64,000 nt of DNA from Betaproteobacteria bacterium (GTDB lineage Bacteria; Pseudomonadota; Gammaproteobacteria; Burkholderiales; Burkholderiaceae_C), in contig CANGHH010000002.1 in the NCBI GenBank assembly GCA_947453725.1, positions 310,001-374,000 on the forward strand, given 5' to 3'. This document shows, piece after piece, positions 42,117 through 54,626 of the stretch (position 1 is the first letter of the stretch; each line of letters starts with the position of its first letter). Position numbers and translations under genes: made by a program. The notes beneath the pieces were generated by a model, which saw only the letters and a program-made list of their open reading frames with translations, did no database searches and had not been told where the DNA came from.

Positions 42117-43704
42117 CTTGGCGAATCATGGCGGCGGCTTTCTCGGCGATCATGATGACCGGGGCATTGGTGTTGCCCGACACGATACGCGGCATCACCG
42201 ACGCATCGACCACCCGCAGGCCCTGCAGGCCGCGCACGCGCAACTGGTGGTCGACCACGTCCAGCGGCCCCGGGCCCATGCGGCAACTGCCCACCGGGTG
42301 GTATTCGGTGTCGGAATTGGACCGGATGTAGTCCTCGATCTGCGCGTCGGACTGCGCCGCGGCCAGGGCCGGCAGTTCCCGGCCGCCGAAGGTCGCCAGC
42401 GCCGGCTGCTGCAGGATGCGGCGCAACTGCCGGAAGCCGCGGATCAGCAGGGCCATGTCCGCCGGGTCGCCGAAGAAGTTGGGGTCGATGGCGGGCGCGG
42501 CGGTGGGGTCGGCGCTGGCCAGGCGCAGCGTGCCGCGGCTGGCCGGGCGCAGCGGGCAGAGGTGGCAGGTGTAGCCGTGGCCGAAGGTCAACTGGCGCGC
42601 GTGGTCGATGAGCTTGGTGATGACGAAGTGCACCTGCAGATCGGGGACGGCTTCATCGGGACGGCTCTTGAAGAAGGCGCCGGACTCGGCGATGGTGCTG
42701 GTCAGCTTGCCGCGGCGTTTCGTCGCCCAGTCGTAGACGCCCTTCAGCGCCATCGGCAGGCCCTGCGGCGAGACGGTGAAGGTGTCCCTGCGCCGCGGCG
42801 CGTCGACGACCTGCGTGACGCTGATGTGGTCGTGAAGGTGCTCGCCGACGCCGGGCAGGTCGTGCAGCAGCGCCACGCCGTGCTGCTGAAGGTGGGCACC
42901 GGGCCCGACGCCCGACAGCATCAGCAGCTGCGGCGACTGCAGCGCGCCGGCGCACAGCAGCACCTCGCGCTGGGCGACCAGCCGCTGCAGCTGGCCGTCC
43001 ACCCGAACCTCGACGCCGCTGGCGCGACGGCCGTCGAAGACGATGCGCTGCACGGTCGCGCCGGTGATCACGGTCAGGTTCGGCCGCCCCCTGTTCGGCG
43101 TCAGGTAGGCCTTGGCAGCGCTGCAGCGCTCGCCGTCGCGCTGCGTCACCTGGTAGATCCCCGCGCCTTCCTGGCGCTCGCCGTTGAAGTCGAGGTTGGC
43201 CGGCAGGCCGGCCTGGATGGCGGCCTGCACGAACAGGGCCGCCGACTCGCTGGGGCACAGCGGGTCCATCACGTTCAGCGGCCCGCCGGTGGCGTGGTGG
43301 GCGCTGGCGCCGCGCTCGTTGTGCTCGGCCTTCAGAAAGTACGGCAGCACCTCGGCCCAGCCCCAGCCGGGGTTGCCCTGGGCGGCCCAGAAGTCGTAGT
43401 CCTGCGGCTGGCCGCGGACGTAGAGCATCGCGTTGATCGAACTCGAACCGCCCAGGCCGCGGCCGCGTGGCTGGTAGCCGCGGCGACCCTTCAGGCCGGC
43501 CTGCGGCACCGTCTTGAAGGCCCAGTTGTGTTGCCAGCCTTTGAGCAGGCCGCCGGCGACGATGCCGGCCGGGCATTGGATGAGCACGCTGCTGTCCGCA
43601 GGCCCGGCTTCGAGCAGGCAGACGCTGATGGCGGGGTCTTCGGTCAGCCGCGAGGCCAACACCGAACCGGCCGAGCCACCACCGATGACGAGGTAGTCAA
43701 ACAT
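42109..43704 (-). CDS. GMC-family FAD alcohol dehydrogenase/choline-dehydrogenase-like
   Basis: A 531-residue flavoprotein. The dinucleotide motif GGGSAGSVLASRL is near residues 8-20. RGLGGSSSINAMLYVRG and a second GMC signature (GALQSPQLLMLSGVGP) are present, as are the catalytic HPVGSCRMG histidine and NTNAPVIMIAE asparagine. It oxidises an alcohol to aldehyde or ketone with transfer of electrons to quinone or oxygen. An AGGAGGG site eight bases before ATG fixes the start. A longer frame upstream is spurious. Confidence 0.88.
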   Translation of the reverse strand: MFDYLVIGGGSAGSVLASRLTEDPAISVCLLEAGPADSSVLIQCPAGIVAGGLLKGWQHNWAFKTVPQAGLKGRRGYQPRGRGLGGSSSINAMLYVRGQPQDYDFWAAQGNPGWGWAEVLPYFLKAEHNERGASAHHATGGPLNVMDPLCPSESAALFVQAAIQAGLPANLDFNGERQEGAGIYQVTQRDGERCSAAKAYLTPNRGRPNLTVITGATVQRIVFDGRRASGVEVRVDGQLQRLVAQREVLLCAGALQSPQLLMLSGVGPGAHLQQHGVALLHDLPGVGEHLHDHISVTQVVDAPRRRDTFTVSPQGLPMALKGVYDWATKRRGKLTSTIAESGAFFKSRPDEAVPDLQVHFVITKLIDHARQLTFGHGYTCHLCPLRPASRGTLRLASADPTAAPAIDPNFFGDPADMALLIRGFRQLRRILQQPALATFGGRELPALAAAQSDAQIEDYIRSNSDTEYHPVGSCRMGPGPLDVVDHQLRVRGLQGLRVVDASVMPRIVSGNTNAPVIMIAEKAAAMIRQDA

Positions 43705-43885
43705 GTTCCGGGCCCTCCTGCGGTGATGATATCGACGGCCGATGGCGCCGATTGGACGGCCCACCCTAAGCCGGCCGGCCGCTGATAATCGCGCCCTTCG
43801 GCCCCACCCGGCCCTGCGCTGCATGCCGGCCAAACGCCTGCGCAGCCGCCACACAACGCCCACCCGGCGTGTTCATGGAGAGCGC

Positions 43886-45772
<1,887 letters not shown>

Positions 45773-45809
45773 AGCGCGTTTCTGCCGGGCGCCGCCGGCC
45801 CAGTGTTGC

Positions 45810-46184
45810 TCAGTCGCCAGCCGTGGCGCGGTCGCGTTCTCGCTCACGGCGAGCGCGCGGAGGCCCCCCGGCTTGCGGCGCTGTCGACGGGCCGGCCAGG
45901 ATCATCGGCACCGTGTCGCCGACGCCCTGGCGGCGGTCGCCGCGGGCCATGCGGCTGATCGCGCCACCCAGGGCCTGGCGGCGTTCGCCGACGTCGCCCC
46001 AGGCCGGTTCGGCGGCCAGGGCGTCGAGTTCGATATCGACGCTGGCGGCCCTGCGTGGCGGCGTCTCCCAGTCGTCGTCGTTGCGCTGCTGCCTGCGGCC
46101 CAGGTGCTCGTACCAGGCCACCACGCAGGCAACCGACAACAGTGCGGCCAGGCCGCAGGCGATCCAGGTGATGATGCTGTACAT
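45810..46184 (-). CDS. Small single-helix membrane protein, unknown
   Basis: A 124-residue protein with one N-terminal membrane helix ([20 protein letters not shown]) and a charged cytoplasmic tail including [11 protein letters not shown]. No domain recognised. It is convergent with the ABC exporter (37 bases) and divergent from ygiQ. The existence of this gene is supported by the proper helix-plus-tail layout and by the lack of any other gene in the interval, but its frame continues into a long antisense open frame over ygiQ, so it may be chance. Confidence 0.45.
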   Translation of the reverse strand: MYSIITWIACGLAALLSVACVVAWYEHLGRRQQRNDDDWETPPRRAASVDIELDALAAEPAWGDVGERRQALGGAISRMARGDRRQGVGDTVPMILAGPSTAPQAGGPPRARRERERDRATAGD

Positions 46185-46343
46185 GCGCAAGGTATCGGCC
46201 ACCGTCGCGGCCGCTTGAGCCGGCTGCCCGCGCGCCTTGCCAAGCCCGTCACGCGGCCCGCATGGCCTTGCTGGGGCGCTGCGGGCCGCCAGCCGCGACA
46301 ATCGGTACTTCGCCGGCGCCGCCGGCAGCCAGCCCCCAGCGCC

Positions 46344-48671
46344 GTGTCCGTCATTGCCCCCAAGCCGATCACCGGCTACCGTCCCTTCTGGGCCCAGCGC
46401 TTCGGCGTGGCGCCCTTCCTGCCGATGAGCCGCGCCGAGATGGAGCGCCTCGGCTGGGACAGCTGCGACATCATCATCGTCACCGGCGACGCCTACGTCG
46501 ACCACCCCAGCTTCGGCATGGCCGTGATCGGCCGCGTGCTCGAGAACCAGGGCTTTCGCGTCGGCATCATCGCCCAGCCCGACTGGCACAGCGCCGAGCC
46601 CTTCAAGGTGCTGGGCAAGCCGAACCTGTTCTTCGGCGTGGCCGCCGGCAACATGGATTCGATGATCAACCGCTACACGGCCGATCGAAAGATCCGCAGC
46701 GATGACGCCTACACGCCCGGCGGCGCCGGCGACCGCCGCCCCGACCGCGCCACGCTGGTCTACACCCAGCGTTGCAAGGAAGCCTGGTCCGATGTGCCGG
46801 TGATCATCGGCGGCATCGAAGCCAGCCTGCGCCGCATCGCGCACTACGACTACTGGCAGGACAAGGTGCGGCGCAGCATCCTGGTCGACAGCAAGGCCGA
46901 CCTGCTGCTCTACGGCAATGCCGAGCGCGCCATCATCGAGGTCGCCCACCGGCTGGCGCGGCGCGAGGCCGTCGAGACGCTGACCGACATCCGCGGCACG
47001 GCCTTCATGGTCAAGAGCGCACCGGGCCTGGCGCCACAGGGCTACCTGGCCATCGACAGCACCGAAGTCGACCGGCCTGGGCGCATCGACGAGCACATCA
47101 ACCCCTACCTGACGACGGAAGAAGCGGCAGCGTCGCAGGGCGAGACCTGCACGAAGGAAGAGGGCAGCGGCGCGGTGCCGGCCGTCGCGACGGTGGCGAT
47201 GCCGATGAGCCGCAAGACCGGCGCGCTGAAGATGCCCACGCGCGACAAGACGGTGATCCGCCTGCCGTCCTACGAGCAGGTGAAGAGCGACGCCGTGCTC
47301 TACGCCCACGCCAACCGCGTGTTGCACCTCGAGACCAACCCCGGCAACGCGCGGGCGCTGGTGCAGCGACATGGCGAGCGCGACCTGTGGATCACGCCGC
47401 CGCCGATCCCGCTGGCCACGGCCGAGATGGACCACGTCTTCGACCTGCACTACGCGCGCAGCCCGCATCCGGCTTACGCCGACGAGCAGGGCGGGCACGA
47501 CGGCGCGACCAAGATCCCGGCCTGGGAAATGATCCGTTTCAGCGTCAACATCATGCGCGGCTGCTTCGGCGGCTGCACCTTCTGTTCGATCACCGAACAC
47601 GAAGGCCGGATCATCCAGAGCCGCAGCGAGGACAGCGTGATCCGCGAGATCGAGGAGATCCGCGACAAGGTCAAGGGCTTCACCGGCATCATCAGCGACC
47701 TCGGCGGGCCGACGGCGAACATGTGGCGCATCGGCTGCAAGAGCCCGGCGATCGAAGCCGCCTGCCGCAAGCCGAGCTGCGTCTTCCCCGGCATCTGCCC
47801 CAACCTGAACACCGACCACGCGCCGCTGGTGAAGATGTACCGCCGCGCGCGTTCGCTGCGCGGCGTGAAGAAGATCCTGATCAGCAGCGGCCTGCGTTAC
47901 GACCTGGCGGTGCAGAGCCCCGAGTACGTCCGCGAACTGGTGACCCACCACGTCGGCGGCTACCTGAAGATCGCGCCCGAGCACACCGAGAGCGGGCCGC
48001 TGTCCAAGATGATGAAGCCGGGCATCGGCAGCTACGACCGCTTCAAGCAGATGTTCGACCAGTACAGCGCCGAGGCCGGCAAGAAGCAGTACCTGATCCC
48101 CTACTTCATTGCCGCGCACCCCGGCACCAAGGACGAGGACATGATGAACCTGGCGATCTGGCTGAAGCGCAACAGCTTCAAGGCCGACCAGGTGCAGACC
48201 TTCTACCCGTCGCCGATGGCCACCGCCACCGCGATGTACCACAGCGACCTGAATCCGCTGAAGGGCATCAGCCGCGACCCGGCGCGGGTCGAGAAGGTCG
48301 ACATCGTGCGCGGCGAGAAGCGCCGCCGCCTGCACAAGGCCTTCCTGCGCTGGCACGACCCGGCGAACTGGCCGCTGCTGCGCGAGGCCCTGAAGACCAT
48401 GGGCCGCGCCGACCTGATCGGCAATGGCAAGCACCAGCTGATCCCCACCTACCAGCCGGCGGGTGGCGACGGCTATGTCAGTGCGCGGCGCAAGAACAGC
48501 ACCGTGGCGGGGACCAAGACCTCGGTGGTCACCCAGGGGCGCATCCTGACCCAGCACACGGGGCTGCCGCCGAGGGTGACCGGGGCCAAGCCGGTGGTCC
48601 AGGCCGCGACCCGGCCAGCCGCCAAAGCGGTGGCGCCGCGGCCGCCGGGCCTCAGGCGCAAGCCGCGCTGA
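46344..48671 (+). CDS. ygiQ: YgiQ-family radical SAM protein
   Basis: A 775-residue radical SAM enzyme of the YgiQ/UPF0313 family (E. coli YgiQ about 739). The cluster motif is C407-x3-C411-x2-C414 in [16 protein letters not shown]. An N-terminal B12-binding-like region ([23 protein letters not shown]) and the [14 protein letters not shown] stretch fit the family. The start GTG at 46344 gives [16 protein letters not shown]. The C-terminal 60 residues are a low-complexity lysine/arginine/alanine tail. The biochemical role of YgiQ is poorly known. Confidence 0.88.
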   Translation: MSVIAPKPITGYRPFWAQRFGVAPFLPMSRAEMERLGWDSCDIIIVTGDAYVDHPSFGMAVIGRVLENQGFRVGIIAQPDWHSAEPFKVLGKPNLFFGVAAGNMDSMINRYTADRKIRSDDAYTPGGAGDRRPDRATLVYTQRCKEAWSDVPVIIGGIEASLRRIAHYDYWQDKVRRSILVDSKADLLLYGNAERAIIEVAHRLARREAVETLTDIRGTAFMVKSAPGLAPQGYLAIDSTEVDRPGRIDEHINPYLTTEEAAASQGETCTKEEGSGAVPAVATVAMPMSRKTGALKMPTRDKTVIRLPSYEQVKSDAVLYAHANRVLHLETNPGNARALVQRHGERDLWITPPPIPLATAEMDHVFDLHYARSPHPAYADEQGGHDGATKIPAWEMIRFSVNIMRGCFGGCTFCSITEHEGRIIQSRSEDSVIREIEEIRDKVKGFTGIISDLGGPTANMWRIGCKSPAIEAACRKPSCVFPGICPNLNTDHAPLVKMYRRARSLRGVKKILISSGLRYDLAVQSPEYVRELVTHHVGGYLKIAPEHTESGPLSKMMKPGIGSYDRFKQMFDQYSAEAGKKQYLIPYFIAAHPGTKDEDMMNLAIWLKRNSFKADQVQTFYPSPMATATAMYHSDLNPLKGISRDPARVEKVDIVRGEKRRRLHKAFLRWHDPANWPLLREALKTMGRADLIGNGKHQLIPTYQPAGGDGYVSARRKNSTVAGTKTSVVTQGRILTQHTGLPPRVTGAKPVVQAATRPAAKAVAPRPPGLRRKPR

Positions 48672-48698
48672 AGGCGGGCTGGCGCGGGCCGGGCTGCA

Positions 48699-49163
48699 TC
48701 AGGGCTTGCCGTTGATCGCCAGCAGTTCAACTTCGAAGACCAGCGTTGCGCCGCCCGGGATCTGGCCGCCGCCGGCGCCCCTTTCGCCGTAGGCGATCGC
48801 CGACGGGCAGGTCAGCTTGGCCTTGCCGCCGACCTTGAGCTTCTGCACGCCTTCGGTCCAGCACTTGATGACGCGGTTCAGCGGGAAGCTGGTCGGCTCG
48901 CCGCGCTGGTAGCTGCTGTCGAACTCGCGGCCGTCGGTGAAGGTGCCGCGGTAGTGCACCTTGACGGTGTCGGTGGCCACCGGGCTGGCGCCCTTGCCCT
49001 CGCGCAGCGACAGGAAGACCAGGCCGGATTCGCTGACCACGGCGCCGGGCTCGGCGGCGGCCTTCTTCAGCGGGTCGTCGGCGGCGTGGGCGCTGCCGGC
49101 CAGGGTCAAGGCGGTGGCGAGGGTGGCGAGGGTGGCGGCCCGACGGGCAAGGCGGAGGTTCAT
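48699..49163 (-). CDS. FKBP-type peptidyl-prolyl isomerase, exported
   Basis: A 154-residue isomerase with a signal peptide cut near residue 27 (SAHA-ADD). The FKBP core has VKVHYRGTFTDGREFDSSYQRGEPTSFPLNRVIKCWTEGVQ and the AYGERGAGGGQIPGGATLVFEVELL ending. It acts in the periplasm on proline bonds of folding proteins. It lies 25 bases after glnS and may be co-transcribed. It resembles the C-terminal half of FkpA. Confidence 0.9.
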   Translation of the reverse strand: MNLRLARRAATLATLATALTLAGSAHAADDPLKKAAAEPGAVVSESGLVFLSLREGKGASPVATDTVKVHYRGTFTDGREFDSSYQRGEPTSFPLNRVIKCWTEGVQKLKVGGKAKLTCPSAIAYGERGAGGGQIPGGATLVFEVELLAINGKP

Positions 49164-49188
49164 GGTGGGTTTTCTGCGGGGCTGGCCT

Positions 49189-50982
49189 TCAGGCCGCCCA
49201 ACTGTCTCTGAGGGTGGTGATGCGGTTGAACACCGGCGCTTCGGCGCGGTGGTCCTTGCGGTCGGCCACGAAGTAGCCGTGGCGCTCGAACTGGTAGCGG
49301 CTCTCGGCCGGCACGCCGGCCAGCGCGGGCTCCAGCCAGGCCGTCACGGCGCGCTTGCTCTGCGGGTTCAGCACCTCGCGGAAGTCGCGGCCGCCGGCTT
49401 CGGGCTGGGCTTCGGTGAACAGGCGGTCGTAGAGCACCACGCTGGCCGGCACGGCGTCGGCCACGCCGACCCAGGTGATGGTGCCCTTGACCTTGACCGC
49501 GTCGGCGCCCGGCGTGCCGCTCTTGGTGTCGGGCACGACGCGGGCCAGCACGGCGGTGAGGGCGCCGGCGGCGTCCTTCTCGCAGCCGGTGCATTCCACG
49601 ACCATGCCGTACTTCAGGCGCACCTTGTTGCCGGGGAACAGGCGGAAGAAGCCCTTCGCCGGCACGTCGGCGTAGTCGTCGCGCTCGATCCAGACTTCGC
49701 GGCCCAGCCCGAAGTGACGCAGGCCGAGTTCGGGCAGATGCGGGTGCGCGGGGGCCTGGCAGGCTTCGATGAAACCGTCGCTGCCGAAGACCTCGGCCCA
49801 GTTCGTCAGCACCAGTTTCACCGGGTCCAGCACGGCCATCGCGCGCGGCGCCTGGCCTTCCAGGTCGCTGCGCAGGCAGCCGTCGAGCACGCCGTAGTCG
49901 AGCCAGATGTTGGTCTTCGAAGCGCCGCTGCCGTCGGCCATCGCACGGATGCTGGCCGGCGTGTAGCCGCGTCGGCGCATGCCGAACAGCGTGGGCATGC
50001 GCGGGTCGTCCCAGCCTTCGACGATGCCTTCCATGACCAGTTCGCGCAGCTTGCGTTTGCTGGTCACGACATAGCTCAGGTTCAGGCGGCCGAATTCGTA
50101 CTGTTTCGGCAGCGGGCGGGCCAGCAGACCCAGGTCGGCCAGACTTTCGAGCAACCAGTCGTAGAACGGCCGCTGGTCTTCGAATTCCAGCGTGCAGATG
50201 CTGTGGGTGATGTTCTCCAGCGCGTCCTCGATCGGGTGCGCGTAGGTGTACATCGGGTAGATGCACCAGCGGTCGCCGGTGTTGTGGTGGGTGGCGCGCT
50301 TGATGCGGTACAGCGTCGGGTCGCGCAGGTTGATGTTGGCCGCGGCCATGTCGATCTTGGCGCGCAGCACGGCGCCGCCGTCGGGCAGTCCGCCGGCTTT
50401 CATCTCGCGCAGGCGGGCCAGGTTTTCGGCCGGCGTGCGGCTGCGGTAGGGGCTGTCGGTGCCGGGCGTGTTGAAGTCGCCGCGGCGGGCGCGCATGTCC
50501 TCGGCGCTCTGCTCGTCGACATAGGCCAGGCCGGCCTCGACCAGGGCCTCGGCGGCGCGGTACATGAAGTCGAAATAGTGGCTGGCGTAGTACAGGTGGC
50601 TGGTGCCGCCCGCGTTCCAGTCGAAGCCCAGCCAGGTCACGGCCTCCTGGATGGCATCGACGAATTCCTGCTCTTCCTTTTCCGGATTGGTGTCGTCGAA
50701 GCGAAGGTGGCAGACGCCGCCGAAGTCCTGCGCCAGACCGAAGTTCAGGCAGATGCTCTTGGCGTGGCCGACGTGCAGGTAGCCGTTGGGTTCAGGCGGA
50801 AAACGTGTTCGAATTCTCGCGGGGTCGGCCGGCCCGGCCTGGTGGTGGGCCGCGTCGCCCGGCGTGCCGCCGAAATGCCGCGCCGCGTAGGCGCCGCTCT
50901 CCAGGTCGCGCTCGATGATGCCGCGCAGGAAATTGCTCGGCTTCGGGGCGGGATTCACTGCTGCTTTCGGGTCGGTGGCCAT
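49189..50982 (-). CDS. glnS: Glutaminyl-tRNA synthetase
   Basis: A 597-residue class I aminoacyl-tRNA synthetase charging tRNA-Gln (EC 6.1.1.18). It has the HIGH equivalent PEPNGYLHVGHAKS near residue 63, RFDDTNPEKE, and a KMSKS variant in VTSKRKLREL. The C-terminal anticodon-binding domains are full length. The start at 50982 gives MATDPKAAV. Having glnS means the organism does not rely solely on the amidotransferase pathway for Gln-tRNA. Confidence 0.95.
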   Translation of the reverse strand: MATDPKAAVNPAPKPSNFLRGIIERDLESGAYAARHFGGTPGDAAHHQAGPADPARIRTRFPPEPNGYLHVGHAKSICLNFGLAQDFGGVCHLRFDDTNPEKEEQEFVDAIQEAVTWLGFDWNAGGTSHLYYASHYFDFMYRAAEALVEAGLAYVDEQSAEDMRARRGDFNTPGTDSPYRSRTPAENLARLREMKAGGLPDGGAVLRAKIDMAAANINLRDPTLYRIKRATHHNTGDRWCIYPMYTYAHPIEDALENITHSICTLEFEDQRPFYDWLLESLADLGLLARPLPKQYEFGRLNLSYVVTSKRKLRELVMEGIVEGWDDPRMPTLFGMRRRGYTPASIRAMADGSGASKTNIWLDYGVLDGCLRSDLEGQAPRAMAVLDPVKLVLTNWAEVFGSDGFIEACQAPAHPHLPELGLRHFGLGREVWIERDDYADVPAKGFFRLFPGNKVRLKYGMVVECTGCEKDAAGALTAVLARVVPDTKSGTPGADAVKVKGTITWVGVADAVPASVVLYDRLFTEAQPEAGGRDFREVLNPQSKRAVTAWLEPALAGVPAESRYQFERHGYFVADRKDHRAEAPVFNRITTLRDSWAA

Positions 50983-51092
50983 GCGCTCGCCGGTACGGGG
51001 AAGGGCGCAATTCTATCGGCCGGGGTCTGGCCTTGATGCGATGAACAGCCGGCGGATGCCAGCGCCGCGGCGGGCGGCGCTCCGTGCGGCGC

Positions 51093-52445
51093 TCAATGTT
51101 CCGGGTGCGAGGACTGGCCCAGCATTTCGGGCACGACCAGCGTGACGCCGCGCTCGGTGACGTGGAAGCGCTCGCGGTCCTGCACCGGGTCGATGCCGGC
51201 GCAAAAGCCGTCGGGCAGCACGCAGTGCATGTCGACCACCACGCGGCGCAGCTGCACGCCGGCGCCGATGCGCACATTTGGCAGCACCACGCTGTCTTCG
51301 ATCACGCTGCTCTCGGCCACCCGCACCTTGGAAAACAGGATCGAGCGGCGCACCACGGCCCCGCTGACGATGCAGCCGCTCGACACCAGCGAGTTCAGCG
51401 CCATGCCGCGGCGGCCGTCGTCGTCGAAGACGAACTTGGCCGGTGGCAGCTGGCGCTGCAGGCTGAGGATCGGCCACTGGTCGTCGTAGAGGTTCAGCTC
51501 GGGCACCACGCTGACGAGGTCGAGGTTGGCTTCCCAGTAGGCGTCCACCGTGCCGACGTCGCGCCAGTAGGGTCGGTCGCCGACCAGGTTGACGCAGCTG
51601 TCGGCGTAGCGGTGCGCGGCGACGTGGGCGCGGTCCACCAGCCAGGGCAGCAGGTCCTTGCCGAAGTCGTGGCTGGAATCGGGGTCGGCGGCGTCGCGGC
51701 GCAACTGCTCGACGAGAAAGCGGTAGCCGAAGACATAGATGCCCATGCTGGCCAGCGCCCGACCGGGCTGCCCCGGCAGCGGCGTCGGCTGATCGGGCTT
51801 CTCTTCGAAGCGCAGCACGCGGCCGGCCTGGTCGACCGCCAGCACGCCCAGGCGGCGGGCGTCATCGACCGCCACCTCGATCGTCGCCACCGAGACGTCG
51901 GCGCCGCGTTCGGCGTGTTCGGCCAGCATGCGGGCGTAGTCCATCTTGTAGACATGGTCGCCGGCCAGCACCAGCACGAACTCGGGCTGCGACTCGTGCA
52001 GCAGTTCGAGGTTCTGGTAAACGGCGTCGGCGGTGCCGGCGTACCAGTGTTCGTCGACCCGCTGCTGGGCCGGCACGATGTCGATGAACTCGCCCAGGCT
52101 GATCTCGAGGAAGCCCCAGCCGCGCTCGAGGTGGCGGATCAGGCTTTGCGCCTTGTACTGGGTCAGCACGCCGATGTGGCGGATGCCCGAATTGACGCAG
52201 TTGCTCAGCGCGAAGTCGATGATGTTCAGCTTGCCGGCGAAAGGCACCGCGGGCTTGGCGCGGTGCGCCGTCAGCTGTTCGAGCCGCTTGCCGCGACCGC
52301 CGGCCAGCACCATCGCGTAGGTGTGCTGGCACAACCGGCCGTCACCGCCGCCAAGTCTGGCGATGCCCATGTGGGCGCCTGCTGCAGAAGGCTGGGGCGT
52401 CCTCGCGCCGGACGAAATGCGGGGGGTGGTGTTCATGGCAGACAT
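51093..52445 (-). CDS. glgC: Glucose-1-phosphate adenylyltransferase
   Basis: A 450-residue ADP-glucose pyrophosphorylase (EC 2.7.7.27), the committed step of glycogen synthesis. [16 protein letters not shown] and KPAVPFAGK are at the N-terminus, and a left-handed beta-helix closes the protein. ATG at 52445 is chosen; a second ATG three codons on (52436) is equally possible, and the frame stays open upstream. No other glg gene is adjacent, and a two-component pair and a HerA-like gene lie upstream on the same strand. Confidence 0.93.
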   Translation of the reverse strand: MSAMNTTPRISSGARTPQPSAAGAHMGIARLGGGDGRLCQHTYAMVLAGGRGKRLEQLTAHRAKPAVPFAGKLNIIDFALSNCVNSGIRHIGVLTQYKAQSLIRHLERGWGFLEISLGEFIDIVPAQQRVDEHWYAGTADAVYQNLELLHESQPEFVLVLAGDHVYKMDYARMLAEHAERGADVSVATIEVAVDDARRLGVLAVDQAGRVLRFEEKPDQPTPLPGQPGRALASMGIYVFGYRFLVEQLRRDAADPDSSHDFGKDLLPWLVDRAHVAAHRYADSCVNLVGDRPYWRDVGTVDAYWEANLDLVSVVPELNLYDDQWPILSLQRQLPPAKFVFDDDGRRGMALNSLVSSGCIVSGAVVRRSILFSKVRVAESSVIEDSVVLPNVRIGAGVQLRRVVVDMHCVLPDGFCAGIDPVQDRERFHVTERGVTLVVPEMLGQSSHPEH

Positions 52446-52566
52446 CGCGGCCGGCTGGCAAGGCGCCGATCTCGCTGGCGCCGGACTGCGCCGCGAAGGT
52501 CGCCAGCCTGAACCGAAGGCCAGCCCGCGCATTGAGGCTGCTCAAGGTTTGCGGCGCCTGCCCGGC

Positions 52567-53454
52567 CTACATGCCCTTGAACAGCGACGCGTAGAGCCGG
52601 CTGGCGGTCAGCTTTTCCGGCCGCCCGCGCAGGCTCAGCGTGACCTGGCCCGACTCTTCGCGCCGCGCGGTGGCGATGGCCCGGGCCTGCACGACGGTGC
52701 CGCGGTGGACCTGCCAGAAGACGGCCGGGTCGAGCTGCGGCAGCAGTTCGCGCAGCGAGGCGCGGATCAGGTGTTCGCGCTCGGCCGTGACGACGCGCAC
52801 GTACTTGTCCGCGGCTTCGAAATACAGCACCTCGACCAGCGGCACCAGGTGCACCAGGTTGCCGATCTGCGCCTGGATGACTTCCAGCCGTGGCACGGCG
52901 GCGGGCGCCGCGCCGGGCCCGCCAGCGCTGCCAGCCAGCAGGCCGCGCAGCTGCGCCACCGCGGCCTGCAGCGCCTCGTGCTGCGCGTCCATCTTTTCAG
53001 CCTGCGGCGCCGTGGCGCGGGCCTGACGGTCGGCCAGGCGGGCCTGCAGGCGGGCCACGCAGGCCGCCAGCCGCCTGCGGTCCACCGGCTTGACCAGGTA
53101 GTCGACGGCCTGGGCCTCGAAGGCCTGCAGCGCGTGGTCGTCGTAGGCGGTGACGAAGACCAGCAGCGGGAAGGGCGCCGCGCCCGGCCCGTCGGGCCAG
53201 TCTTCGGCCAGCGCCTGCGCCGCTTCCAGGCCGCTGGCGCCGGGCATGCGGATGTCGAAGAAGCAGACGTCAGGGGCCAGCGCGAGCGCCTGTTCGGCGG
53301 CGCGCCGACCGTCGCCCACGCTGGCCACCACCTGCAGCGCCGGCCACAGCGCGGCCAGGTCGGCGCGCAGGCCGTCGGCCAGCAGCGCTTCGTCTTCGGC
53401 GATCAGGCAGCGGGCAGGGTGCATGGCAGTTTTGCCGGTTGGCGGGCGGTTCAT
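52567..53454 (-). CDS. LytTR-type response regulator
   Basis: A 295-residue regulator: receiver domain with D67 (CFFDIRMPG) and K122 (YLVKPVD), a linker rich in alanine and glycine, and a LytTR DNA-binding domain (VLYFEAADKYVRVVTAEREHLIRASL, then WQVHRGTVVQ). The start overlaps the histidine kinase stop as ATGA. LytTR regulators include AlgR, so this protein may act on the AlgR-like boxes at 31657-31687. However, in Pseudomonas algR is near argH/hemC, so it may be a paralogue. Confidence 0.88.
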   Translation of the reverse strand: MNRPPTGKTAMHPARCLIAEDEALLADGLRADLAALWPALQVVASVGDGRRAAEQALALAPDVCFFDIRMPGASGLEAAQALAEDWPDGPGAAPFPLLVFVTAYDDHALQAFEAQAVDYLVKPVDRRRLAACVARLQARLADRQARATAPQAEKMDAQHEALQAAVAQLRGLLAGSAGGPGAAPAAVPRLEVIQAQIGNLVHLVPLVEVLYFEAADKYVRVVTAEREHLIRASLRELLPQLDPAVFWQVHRGTVVQARAIATARREESGQVTLSLRGRPEKLTASRLYASLFKGM

Positions 53455-54620
53455 CCGGTGGCGGCCGGGCCCGGCCCCAAAGGCAGTTCGATGCGGGCCA
53501 GGGTGCCGCCTTCGGCATCGGCAGCCGGGCTCAACGTCAGCCGGGCCCGGGCGCCATACAACGTGGCCAGCCGGTCGCGCACCTGTTCCAGGCCGAAGGC
53601 GGTGCCGCCGCTGGTCGGTGCAGCGCCCAGTCCGGCGCCGGTGTCGCGCACGTCCAGGTGCAGGCTGTCGCCGACACGGCGCGCCGTGACTTCGATGCGT
53701 CCGCCGTCGACCTGCGGTTCCAGGCCGTGCTGGATGCCGTTTTCGACCAGCGGCTGCAGCAGCAGCGGCGGCACCGGCACGGTGGCCAGGTCCGGTGGCA
53801 GGTTGAGCTGGACGACCAGCCGCGGCCCCATGCGCACGGCCATCAGCGCCAGGTAGTCGGCGAGGTGGCTGAATTCGGCCGACAGCGGGTGCTGCATGTT
53901 GCGCGAGGCGTTCAGCGTGGCCCGCAGGAAGGCGATCAGGTGGTCCAGCATGGCCTGGGCGCGCGCCGGGTCGAGACCGATCAGCACGCGCAGGTTGGCC
54001 AGGGTGTTGAACAGCATGTGCGGTTCGAGCTGGCTCTGCAGCAGGCGCAGCTGGTTCTCGGCGGCCTGGCGCTGCGCGGTCTGCGCCTGGGCGCGGGCAT
54101 GCGACAGGCGTTCGGCGGTGCTCAGCACGACCACCGAAACGATGGTCGCGACCACGCTGAGGGCCAGCGTGAGGCGGGTGTTGTTGCTGTCCAGATCCAG
54201 CATGCTGGGCGTCTGCAAGCCGGTGATCCAGTCGCCCAACTGCAGGCCCAGCGGCGGCCCGACGGCCATCGACAGGAGGGCGCCGGGGATCACGCCGCGC
54301 CAGCCCAGGACGGCCTCGTCGAGCACGAAGGGCAGGCCGCGTGCGCCGCGGATACGGTCGGACAGCCAGGCGAAGGCCAGCCGCGTGAGGTCCACCGTAC
54401 CCATGCAGACCATGCCGATGGACAAGGCGTAGAGCAGCTTGTAGCCGAAGCCCTGGCCGTCGATGGCCGTCAGGATGGCGGCGATGCCCAGGCAGATGGC
54501 TGGGAGCACCAGCAGGCTGCGGCCGGCCCGTCGCCGCCAGCGTCGCCTCGCAGCACCGACCGCCGAGGTGGGGGCCTGCAAGGGTTTGGGCGCGCCGGTG
54601 GCCAATGCGGTCTCAGGCAT
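53451..54620 (-). CDS. LytS/AlgZ-like membrane sensor histidine kinase
   Basis: A 389-residue kinase of the His_kinase (PF06580) class, as in FimS/AlgZ and LytS. Several hydrophobic segments occupy residues 35-170. The phosphoacceptor is H201 in SQLEPHMLFNTLANLR, and the N box is PLLLQPLVENGIQHGL. The ATP-binding end has VRDTGAGLG. There is no recognisable periplasmic sensor domain. It lies six bases after the HerA-like gene and is translationally coupled to the response regulator. Confidence 0.88.
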   Translation of the reverse strand: MPETALATGAPKPLQAPTSAVGAARRRWRRRAGRSLLVLPAICLGIAAILTAIDGQGFGYKLLYALSIGMVCMGTVDLTRLAFAWLSDRIRGARGLPFVLDEAVLGWRGVIPGALLSMAVGPPLGLQLGDWITGLQTPSMLDLDSNNTRLTLALSVVATIVSVVVLSTAERLSHARAQAQTAQRQAAENQLRLLQSQLEPHMLFNTLANLRVLIGLDPARAQAMLDHLIAFLRATLNASRNMQHPLSAEFSHLADYLALMAVRMGPRLVVQLNLPPDLATVPVPPLLLQPLVENGIQHGLEPQVDGGRIEVTARRVGDSLHLDVRDTGAGLGAAPTSGGTAFGLEQVRDRLATLYGARARLTLSPAADAEGGTLARIELPLGPGPAATG

Positions 54621-54626
54621 GGGCGT

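Noticed and set aside
45810..48557. A 915-codon minus-strand open frame across ygiQ
   Set aside because: It is antisense to a clear radical SAM gene and lacks any recognisable domain. High GC gives few stop codons. Only its last 124 codons were kept as a candidate gene.
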